Shown here piece after piece: positions 35,057 to 42,797 of a DNA stretch of 64,000 nt (position 1 is the stretch's first letter; the number at the start of each line of letters is the position of its first letter). Source of the DNA: Virgibacillus siamensis (GTDB taxonomy: Bacteria > Bacillota > Bacilli > Bacillales > Amphibacillaceae); the NCBI RefSeq assembly GCF_900162695.1, contig NZ_FUIH01000007.1, positions 558,001 through 622,000 on the forward strand. The letters run 5' to 3'. Position numbers and translations under genes: made by a program. Under the pieces are notes generated by a model, which saw only the letters and a list, made by a program, of their open reading frames with translations, did not search any database and was not told the DNA's origin.

Positions 35057-38000
35057 ATGAGAAAAAGACGATTTACGGTATTGTCTATCGTATTATCTGT
35101 CATTTTAGTTTTGAGCACCATGATCCCGTCAACACAATTTGCAAATGCAGCGAACAATAAATCGAAAGACGCTGCAGACATTTTAAACAATCTGACAGAA
35201 AAAGAGCGTAATCAATTAAATAAACTGGAGGCAGATCCAAACTTTACAATCCAGCCGGGCATTAACATTGAAAGTACTGACCCGGTAAATGTAGTAGTTG
35301 AATTTAAGCAGGAGCCTGCCAAAGTTGAAATGGCCAAGGCCAAGTTAAAAAGACAACGGACCTCCGTAACACTTTCTAAGGCGGAAGAGAAAGTGGAGTC
35401 ATCACATAAGAAGTTTAATGACGTGATCAGTCAGTTGAAAAAAAGGAAATCAGTTTCGGCACAGGAAATCGCTGTAACCCAAGAATATCGCAGTGCTTTT
35501 AATGGGGTTGCAATGACTTTACCGGGCAATAAAATTAAGACCCTGATTGACTCGGGACTTGTCGAGCGTATTTGGAAGGATAAATCGGTTCAGCTTGAAT
35601 TACCTGAAAGCAATCAGAAAAAAATAGAACCTAAAATGGCCGACAGCATCCCCCAAATCGGTGTGGACAAGCTTCACGAAGAAGGAATTAAAGGTGAGGG
35701 AATAAACGTAGGTGTTATTGATACAGGTATCGATTACAATCATCCGGACCTTAAGAAAGCCTACGAAGGTTATAAGAAAACAAAAGGGGAAGACCCAAGC
35801 CAAGTTAATCCGGACAGTGTAAAGGGCTGGGATTATGTTGGAAATGATGCAGATCCGATGGAAACCACTTATAAGGAATGGCAGAAATCGGGTAAACCGG
35901 AATTTGATTATCGTGGTTCCAGTTATTACACTTCACACGGTACACATGTATCAGGAACCATCGCGGGACAAAAAGATAACGCCGTTGATTACGCGGTAAA
36001 AGGGGTAGCCCCTGAAGCAGATTTATACAGCTACCGTGTACTTGGACCATATGGAAGCGGTAAAATCAGCTGGATTTTGGCCGGAATCGATAAAGCGGTA
36101 AAAGATAAGATGGATGTTATCAATCTATCATTGGGTTCATCTGCTAAAGATCCGTTATCACCAACTTCTGTTGCGGTAAATAATGCAATGCTTTCCGGAG
36201 TGGTAACAGTTGTAGCAGCGGGAAATGCGGGGCCAGGCGAAAAAACACTTGGATCACCAGGTACATCCGCCATGTCCATTACGGTTGGGGCAAGTGATGT
36301 ATCCCAGACAATCCCAACGTTTACGGCTTCAGCGGGTGACATCAAGTTTAACGATGTGAAACTGCTGGGGAAAAATTTCAAAGCTGACCTGAAAAAATAT
36401 GAAGATCAAGCATATCCGGTAGTTTTTGCCGGGCTTGGAACGCCAGCAGATTTTGCGGACAAAAACCTGGAAGGAAAAATTGCATTAATCGAGCGCGGCA
36501 GCATTACTTTTGATGAAAAGATTAAAAATGCAACTAATGCTGGTGCCGAGGCAGTAATAGTCTATAACAACATAGATGGCCAGATTCCTTATTATCTGGG
36601 AGAAAATACTGCATATATTCCGGCATTTCGTATATCAAAAGAAGATGGTCAAGCATTAAAAGCTGCCATTACAGACGGGGCAGCCTTCACATTTCAAGAA
36701 TTAGGAAATACAAAAACGGTTGGTGACCACTTGGCAGATTTCAGTTCAAGAGGTCCGGTATCGCACACCTATGATATTAAACCGGATGTAGTTGCACCGG
36801 GAGTAGCAATCTATTCAACAGCGCCATTTTACATCAATGATGCTGCAAATGGAACATATGAAACGGCATATCAGCGAATGAACGGTACTTCTATGGCAAC
36901 TCCGCATGTAGCTGGTACTGCAGCATTAATTTTGCAGGAAAATCCGAAGTATACGCCATTTGATGTCAAGACCGCTTTGATGAATACGTCGGTTGATCTG
37001 CAAGAAGATTATTCTGTTTATGAGGTCGGATCCGGACGAATAAATGCATATGATGCCGTTCATGCAAAAACATCCATTTCCGTTCAAGATAAGACGGAAA
37101 TGATGGACGAAGACGAACTAATCAACATGGACAACCCGACCGGATCGTTATCATTCGGCAGTCACTTTTTAGATGGTGAAGGTAAAATAAAAGAAAGCCA
37201 GTCAATCGTTATTGCAAATCAATCGAGTGCAGATAACCAATATAATTTGAATGTTGAATTTCTGTCTGCTGATGGTGACCGGCAGGATGCAGAAACGAAT
37301 GATGTGTCATTGGAATTGAAACAAACGGTTACGATACCATCCGGTGATAACAAAGAAATAACACCGGTCATTTCGGTTCCGCAAACTGCTGCTGTCGGAA
37401 CATACGAAGGGTACGTTCATGTGGTAAATGCGGACAATCCTGAGGAAGCATACCAAATTCCTTTTGCAATCCGGATTACGGAAAAAGGCATCAACAGTAT
37501 GGAGCTCTTCAGGCACGCTGTTCCGAATGAATGGACATTCCATTCGTTTTTAGTTCCTTTTATCGGACTGGAATTTAAATTGAACAGCAAGATGGAAACA
37601 ATTGACATGATTGTTGCGGACGCTGATACGGATGAACCAATCGGTTATCTTGGTTCATTAAATGCGAAAGAAATGCCTGTAGATACAACGTTGTATGTTG
37701 TTCGGGCATTTATGGGCAACGTTTTCTTATTCACAGGTGACCCTTCTGATCCAATTGCAGATGAGCTTACGAAATTGGATGAAGGAGCTTACAAAATTAA
37801 AATGATAGCTTCCGATAGTAATGGTAATCAGTACACGGCCGATGAAATTGTCGCAGTTGATAATACGCCGGCAGAAATGACTTTTGACGATTACAATCCC
37901 GGTATTTATGAAGTGGATGAATCAATGTATACCGATGAGGACGGCTACCATGCATTATGGGTGCACACGAATGTCTATGATTCTACCATTGATTTGCTTA

Positions 38001-39256
38001 ATTCCTATGGTCTTGATTACGATCAGTCTGAAAACATCGTTGCATATTACCAAAATTCACCTTTCCCTGGAAGGTTGCCAGTATCGGCTGACGGCAATAT
38101 GAAATTCGGTGTTCTGCCTGAAGAAGTAGAAAATGGGCCGGTTAAATTACGTCTGATGCCGGTAGACCTCGCAACAAATGCCAGATTAATTGATCAAATT
38201 CCATACGTGTTTGTGAAAAAAGGCACAGCCTATGGCGAGGTGGTTAACAATCAGAAAGAAGTAAAATTGGGTGATGAAATAACACTGACGTTAAAACTGG
38301 ATAACGTTAAAAAACTTGTGTCCGGTGAATTTAAACTGAATTACATGAAAGATTTGTATGAATTCAAAGGTGTAAAGCTAAGTGATGAGCTAGCACAATA
38401 TGCCAAGGAACACAATGTTGAAATCAATACAACGGAACCCGAGATTTCCGATGATCTATTTGCCAAAACCGTTAAAGTTGGAGCGGCTTTTGATAAACAG
38501 GATTTTGAAGGGTTCAGCGGGGATATTAATTTCATTGACGTGACCTTCGAGGTAATTGGTGATGCGTATTATGGAGAAAAAGCGCAATTGATTCATACGG
38601 TGCAGGAATTCACCTATCAATCAGGAAATAAAGACGAAGTGAAAAGTATTCCGGTTTTTGCACAGGATGAATACAACTTTATTTCCAAACATTCGACGGT
38701 TAACGGATATATTAATGCCGAAGCGTTCCTTCATGAAGCCGGTTTTCCGCTTAACCTGGACTACGAGGAAATTGGGGTAAAAATCTCTGCCAAAGATTCA
38801 AAAGGCAACATATACAAAGGAGCATTCACAAACGGCTCACGGTTTGAAATCAAAGGACTGCCGGTGTCGAAGGATCCTTATAAGATTATCTTGGATGCAC
38901 CCGGACATTTAAATAGTTCGTCGAAAATACAGGTTAGCAAAAAAGTTGATGGCGACCTCCGAGGTGATTCGGTTCGGGTTGATCTGCCATTAAATTACGC
39001 TGGGGATGTGAATGACGATGGCTTGATTGACATTATGGATGTCATGCGTGTCGTTGCTCATTACGGCAAGTCCATTCCTTCAAAAGCTGACCTGAATAAG
39101 GACGGGACGGTTAATGAAACAGATATCCGTTATATCGAGAAAAACTTCCTGAAAGTCGGCAAGGAAGCAAAAGCAGGTAAAGAGCCAAGGGAGAAACTGG
39201 GTAACAAAGGTTTAAATGACTTTTTGCAGGCCATTGGACTTGAACCAGCAAAGTAA
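35057..39256 (+). CDS. Secreted S8 subtilase (Vpr-like) with cohesin-like and dockerin-like modules
   Basis: A 1399-residue exported protease. In order it has a signal peptide (residues 1-32), an I9-type propeptide (~70-200), and a subtilisin domain with Asp222 (VIDTGID), His294 (SHGTHVSG) and Ser612 (NGTSMATPH). A PA insert lies at ~430-560. After these come Fn3-like sandwiches, a cohesin-like domain (~1058-1205; VKLGDEITLTLKLDNVKK), a carboxypeptidase-regulatory-like domain, and a type I dockerin-like repeat from ~1315 (DVNDDGLIDIMDV and DLNKDGTVNETDI). Typical Vpr is about 800 residues, so the tail is a large addition. No sortase motif is visible. SipW and TasA-like genes follow. Confidence 0.92.
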   Translation: MRKRRFTVLSIVLSVILVLSTMIPSTQFANAANNKSKDAADILNNLTEKERNQLNKLEADPNFTIQPGINIESTDPVNVVVEFKQEPAKVEMAKAKLKRQRTSVTLSKAEEKVESSHKKFNDVISQLKKRKSVSAQEIAVTQEYRSAFNGVAMTLPGNKIKTLIDSGLVERIWKDKSVQLELPESNQKKIEPKMADSIPQIGVDKLHEEGIKGEGINVGVIDTGIDYNHPDLKKAYEGYKKTKGEDPSQVNPDSVKGWDYVGNDADPMETTYKEWQKSGKPEFDYRGSSYYTSHGTHVSGTIAGQKDNAVDYAVKGVAPEADLYSYRVLGPYGSGKISWILAGIDKAVKDKMDVINLSLGSSAKDPLSPTSVAVNNAMLSGVVTVVAAGNAGPGEKTLGSPGTSAMSITVGASDVSQTIPTFTASAGDIKFNDVKLLGKNFKADLKKYEDQAYPVVFAGLGTPADFADKNLEGKIALIERGSITFDEKIKNATNAGAEAVIVYNNIDGQIPYYLGENTAYIPAFRISKEDGQALKAAITDGAAFTFQELGNTKTVGDHLADFSSRGPVSHTYDIKPDVVAPGVAIYSTAPFYINDAANGTYETAYQRMNGTSMATPHVAGTAALILQENPKYTPFDVKTALMNTSVDLQEDYSVYEVGSGRINAYDAVHAKTSISVQDKTEMMDEDELINMDNPTGSLSFGSHFLDGEGKIKESQSIVIANQSSADNQYNLNVEFLSADGDRQDAETNDVSLELKQTVTIPSGDNKEITPVISVPQTAAVGTYEGYVHVVNADNPEEAYQIPFAIRITEKGINSMELFRHAVPNEWTFHSFLVPFIGLEFKLNSKMETIDMIVADADTDEPIGYLGSLNAKEMPVDTTLYVVRAFMGNVFLFTGDPSDPIADELTKLDEGAYKIKMIASDSNGNQYTADEIVAVDNTPAEMTFDDYNPGIYEVDESMYTDEDGYHALWVHTNVYDSTIDLLNSYGLDYDQSENIVAYYQNSPFPGRLPVSADGNMKFGVLPEEVENGPVKLRLMPVDLATNARLIDQIPYVFVKKGTAYGEVVNNQKEVKLGDEITLTLKLDNVKKLVSGEFKLNYMKDLYEFKGVKLSDELAQYAKEHNVEINTTEPEISDDLFAKTVKVGAAFDKQDFEGFSGDINFIDVTFEVIGDAYYGEKAQLIHTVQEFTYQSGNKDEVKSIPVFAQDEYNFISKHSTVNGYINAEAFLHEAGFPLNLDYEEIGVKISAKDSKGNIYKGAFTNGSRFEIKGLPVSKDPYKIILDAPGHLNSSSKIQVSKKVDGDLRGDSVRVDLPLNYAGDVNDDGLIDIMDVMRVVAHYGKSIPSKADLNKDGTVNETDIRYIEKNFLKVGKEAKAGKEPREKLGNKGLNDFLQAIGLEPAK

Positions 39257-39324
39257 TGAAAGGCAACTCGCATCATGCTCCATATGTGCGCATTGCCATT
39301 CAATAACAGGATGGGGGTATCTTG

Positions 39325-39861
39325 ATGGGCGGTATAAAAAAAGTAGTTACACATAGTATTCGGTTCATGTTTGTTGTGTTGTTTATTGTTGTATCCTGGT
39401 TTGTTATTCAAACCATCGCACAGCCTGATCAACCCCCATCTTTTTTCGGTTATAAGATTTTTACTGTTTTATCAAACAGTATGAAGCCAGATTTTGAGAC
39501 CGGGGATTTAATCGTGGTCAAATCAATGGCTGCGTCAGAAGTACAGCCAAACGATGTTATCACGTTCAGGGCTGACCATGAAAAACGTATTACACACAGG
39601 GTTATTGATATAGCACACAAAGATGGGTCACTGTTTTTTGTAACAAAAGGGGATAACAATAACGTCAAAGATGACAAATTGGTACCGGCGGAATCATTGG
39701 CGGGTAAAAAACTGTTTTCCATACCGTATGGCGGCTATATATCGGCATTTATAAAAAGTCCGATAGGCTTTACCTGTATCATTGTATTGCCTTTAATCAT
39801 CTATATAGGTCTGGAAGTTTATGAAAGAAGGAAAAAACTGGAGCAGTCTGTAAACGTATAG
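39325..39861 (+). CDS. sipW: Signal peptidase I, SipW/ER type
   Basis: A 178-residue membrane protein with an N-terminal and a C-terminal span. The catalytic motif is VLSNSMKPDFETGD (Ser), and the second motif, KRITHRVI, has His in place of the Lys of ordinary bacterial signal peptidases. This is the ER/SipW type. In Bacillus SipW releases TasA/YqxM from the membrane, and two TasA-like genes follow here. GGGGGT precedes ATG 39325, with a TTG three bases before it. It lies 68 nt after the subtilase gene and is likely co-transcribed with it. Confidence 0.9.
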   Translation: MGGIKKVVTHSIRFMFVVLFIVVSWFVIQTIAQPDQPPSFFGYKIFTVLSNSMKPDFETGDLIVVKSMAASEVQPNDVITFRADHEKRITHRVIDIAHKDGSLFFVTKGDNNNVKDDKLVPAESLAGKKLFSIPYGGYISAFIKSPIGFTCIIVLPLIIYIGLEVYERRKKLEQSVNV

Positions 39862-39882
39862 TTTAAAAGGGAGGAATTGAAA

Positions 39883-40551
39883 TTGAAAAAGACGAAAAAT
39901 CTTTTATTGGGAATCGCGTTAGCCGGTATTTTAATCGCAGCAGCAGGGGGAACATATTCATGGTTTACTTCCGAAACGAATGCACAGGGTGATATGGTAA
40001 ATGGCGCATTGGAGATCAATAATGGTGGGGATATAGAAGAACCAATGTTTTCCGGTGTAAAATTTGCCCCGTCTCAGCTGCAATATGGCAATTGGCTTAC
40101 AATTACAAATTCCGGCGACTTGGATGCGTTCTTGAAAACCACCTACAGTCATACGGTTGACAAGGCATCTTTGGAATCTTATGACGTCGGTTTCATGGCA
40201 ATGAAATATACAACTGCACCTGATCAGGATGTTTACGAGCAGTCAAAAATTGCTCTTGAGAACCTGTTCAATGGGACAACAAATGAAAAAAGTGCAACAC
40301 TTTCCAGTCTGTCAGAAGGTGTTCAGGTCAAAGGCAAGGTATTGGCCGATGGTGAAGCAGATTCCGGAACGATTGTGTTTGGAGAAGGGGAAGATGATTC
40401 ATTTTGGAAACTGGAAGAAGGACAGTACATTGATATTATGGTGGGCATTAAACTGGATGAACATGCCGGAAATGAGTATCAGGGTGCAACCTATAACGCT
40501 TCTCTAAACGTGAAAGCTAAACAAACCGATAATGGCGCACAATACGAATAA
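39883..40551 (+). CDS. TasA/CalY-family (camelysin-like) matrix protein
   Basis: A 222-residue exported protein with a hydrophobic signal (LLLGIALAGILIAAAGG) followed by TYSWFTSETNAQGDMVNGAL, the processing and mature start pattern of TasA/camelysin precursors handled by SipW. The mature chain is acidic and beta-rich (ITNSGDLDAFLKTTYSH). TasA-type proteins form the amyloid-like fibres of biofilms, while camelysin is a surface metalloprotease; the former role fits the sipW neighbour. AAGGGAGG is eight bases from TTG 39883, better than the TTG at 39877. Confidence 0.85.
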   Translation: MKKTKNLLLGIALAGILIAAAGGTYSWFTSETNAQGDMVNGALEINNGGDIEEPMFSGVKFAPSQLQYGNWLTITNSGDLDAFLKTTYSHTVDKASLESYDVGFMAMKYTTAPDQDVYEQSKIALENLFNGTTNEKSATLSSLSEGVQVKGKVLADGEADSGTIVFGEGEDDSFWKLEEGQYIDIMVGIKLDEHAGNEYQGATYNASLNVKAKQTDNGAQYE

Positions 40552-40584
40552 GCACATAGTTGATTGTTTTGGATGGTGATAATA

Positions 40585-41103
40585 ATGGTGACAAAGACAC
40601 GTATCGTTAAGTTTATATGCACGATGACAGTGCTGTATCTTTTCGCTGTTTCCATCAGCACAGCAGATACGTTCGCATGGTTTACAAGTGAAAGCAATGC
40701 ACATGGAACGATGGTAAATGCTACAACGAACGATTTACTTTCCATTCAGGCGGATGTTATCTCCTACAAATCGAATTGTGAGGTAAAAGTTGCCGTTACA
40801 ATCCAAAACACTTCTAAAATTGCAATCCCTATTCGATTGGCGAACTATCAGGAATCATTATCTCCCGGTGAAACGTATTCAAAGGAGTTTCAGGAGAAGC
40901 CTTCTTGTGTGGCAGCAGAAATTCAATATCCATTACAAGGCTTTACAAACTATATTAACGAAACAATCCATATACCTTTGGATCAGAAAAAGCTGGAAGA
41001 AGCAAGCCGTAATGGTCATGAAAAAATAAAACCGGAAAGCACAGGAACAAAAAACAACGAAATTACGGATGAAGTACAAAATCCAACAAAGGACATGGGC
41101 TAG
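40585..41103 (+). CDS. Second TasA/camelysin-like secreted protein
   Basis: The 172-residue protein keeps the same N-terminal pattern, a signal followed by FAWFTSESNAHGTMVNATTN, closely echoing the preceding gene. The rest differs: a short beta domain with two cysteines (SNCEVKVAVTIQN, KPSCVAAEIQYP) and a hydrophilic C-terminal tail. It may be a minor fibre component or anchor, comparable in position to TapA. The start is ATG 40585 after GGATGGTGAT. A hairpin (41088-41117) overlaps the stop codon. Confidence 0.75.
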   Translation: MVTKTRIVKFICTMTVLYLFAVSISTADTFAWFTSESNAHGTMVNATTNDLLSIQADVISYKSNCEVKVAVTIQNTSKIAIPIRLANYQESLSPGETYSKEFQEKPSCVAAEIQYPLQGFTNYINETIHIPLDQKKLEEASRNGHEKIKPESTGTKNNEITDEVQNPTKDMG

Positions 41104-41146
41104 CACTCATGTCCTTTGGAAAAAACGTAAATAAAGGAAACGTGAT

Positions 41147-41509
41147 ATGAATTCACCTATATATATTGATCCGGAAATAGATCTGCAAAGCAACGAAACA
41201 GCTGAGATTATTATAGAGTTTCGGATTAAACCAGCCAGTTTATCAACAGAAAAGTCAAATTCAGATGCCAGACGGAAGGTTGATGAAAGCCATTGTTACT
41301 TTCGGGAAGAATTACAAGCATTACTTGAAAATAATCGAGTTGCTTATAAGCTTATGAATACATACACGGAAACATTTAATGGCGTATCCATCAAATTACA
41401 GTCGGACAAGATTACGCTCTTATTGTCTTCTAACGTAATAAGCGCAATTTACAGCAATCGTGAACAGGTATTGCCGATAAAACCGATTGATCCCAGGTAT
41501 CAGGTATGA
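41147..41509 (+). CDS. Free-standing I9/propeptide-like protein (putative subtilase inhibitor)
   Basis: This 120-residue protein lacks a signal peptide and resembles the propeptide region of the subtilase encoded at 35057. Compare AEIIIEFRIKPASLS with VNVVVEFKQEPAKVE, RKVDESHCYFREELQALLEN with EKVESSHKKFNDVISQLKK, and YTETFNGVSIKLQSDKITLLL with YRSAFNGVAMTLPGNKIKTLI. I9 propeptides act as folding chaperones and tight inhibitors. As a separate gene ending the same cluster, it could guard against active protease, but without a signal it would stay inside. Ribosome site AAAGGAAACG before ATG 41147. Confidence 0.65.
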   Translation: MNSPIYIDPEIDLQSNETAEIIIEFRIKPASLSTEKSNSDARRKVDESHCYFREELQALLENNRVAYKLMNTYTETFNGVSIKLQSDKITLLLSSNVISAIYSNREQVLPIKPIDPRYQV

Positions 41510-41540
41510 ACTATCTTTTTTTCTACCATAGATCAAATTA

Positions 41541-41578
41541 AATAGCATTGGGCCAACTACCGTCCCAATGCTATTTTT
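41541..41578 (+). terminator. Terminator of the protease/matrix cluster
   Basis: AATAGCATTGGG (41541-41552) pairs with CCCAATGCTATT (41564-41575), followed by T residues. Confidence 0.88.
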
Positions 41579-41708
41579 CTGGTTAAAATACCGGGAGTCC
41601 CAAAAGAAGCAGCTTATTTCAGTATATAGTTTGGAAAAGTTTACTAGTACTATCTATGTTACTTTGATAATATGGAAATAAACACCATAAATGTAAGGTG
41701 GGTGTAAC

Positions 41709-42650
41709 ATGCTGTATACGATTGCAATAGTTGTTCTAAGTATCGGATTACTCGGTTGCGTTTGGTATATTTTCCGTTTAAAGAAAAATACAACGGAAAG
41801 CCAGTTAAATGCATTCGAAAGGCATCAACAGGAAATTGCAGCTGCACAAGAAGATTTCAAATCATCGTATCATGAACAGGAGAATGAATGGCAGGAGAAG
41901 ATGGCCGAATTTGAGCAGTTCTATAAAAAAGACATTCAAATCCTGAATACTCATATCAGCAAATTGAATAAAAACATTAATGATTTACAACGATATTCCC
42001 GGAATCACGGGGAAATTGTTACCCACCAGATATTGGAGCATTTAAAAAGTGAGCTGGTTCAGGAAAACATGATTTCCAGCGTTGAAATGTATATTTTACC
42101 CAATCTTTTTATACCATTTGAGGAAAATGGCAACTTAAAAACACGGCAGATGGATCACCTGGTATTATTGCCAACAGGCTTTTATGTCGTGGAAACCAAG
42201 TACTGGCAGGGGAAAATCGTTCATGGATTGACACAGGAAAATGCAGGATCATTTTCCTTCATAGCGGATATAATGACATCCAAAAACCCATCAACAAGAA
42301 AACATACGCTTGTTTTTGTTCCGGATGATGAAGGCATCCAAGTTAAATCATATGGTAATCCAACACAACAAGTTATGACAACGGCATTGACATTAAGAAA
42401 ATATATCAACACTCATTTTGATCGAAATCCCTTTATTACGCCTGTTGTTTATTTCGGTTATTCATCCGACAAAGAAACAGATGGTGTAATTGATTTATCC
42501 GACAATCAAAACGTTCCCAGGTTAGTGGGGGAAACAGAGATTCGTCAATATTTTCGTAATCAGTTAAGGAATGAAGAGAAAAGGCATTCTAAGGAGGAAC
42601 TCAAAGAGGTAAAGGAAAATCTTGAGGGGATAAATTATTTGATTACATGA
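41709..42650 (+). CDS. Membrane-anchored NERD (nuclease-related) domain protein
   Basis: A 313-residue protein with one N-terminal membrane span (IAIVVLSIGLLGCVWYIF) and a coiled coil of about residues 30-100 (QQEIAAAQEDFK, EKMAEFEQFYKK). A NERD domain follows, with its nuclease-like core RQMDHLVLLPTGFYVVETKY (Asp and ExK). Residues are consistent with a PD-(D/E)xK-like nuclease held at the membrane. It stands ahead of the helicase of the defence-like group, though the 147-nt gap leaves co-transcription open. Substrate unknown. Confidence 0.8.
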   Translation: MLYTIAIVVLSIGLLGCVWYIFRLKKNTTESQLNAFERHQQEIAAAQEDFKSSYHEQENEWQEKMAEFEQFYKKDIQILNTHISKLNKNINDLQRYSRNHGEIVTHQILEHLKSELVQENMISSVEMYILPNLFIPFEENGNLKTRQMDHLVLLPTGFYVVETKYWQGKIVHGLTQENAGSFSFIADIMTSKNPSTRKHTLVFVPDDEGIQVKSYGNPTQQVMTTALTLRKYINTHFDRNPFITPVVYFGYSSDKETDGVIDLSDNQNVPRLVGETEIRQYFRNQLRNEEKRHSKEELKEVKENLEGINYLIT

Positions 42651-42797
42651 CTAGCTTATATTAATAGGGCACTTTAAATGGGAATTGGTAGACCGAATGG
42701 ATTGATAACCATTGAATAAGGCTTGGCGGGATGAATATATAGGATCGTATATCTGCCAACTAATTTTTGGTAGAATAAGTTTACTGGGGGTTTACCA

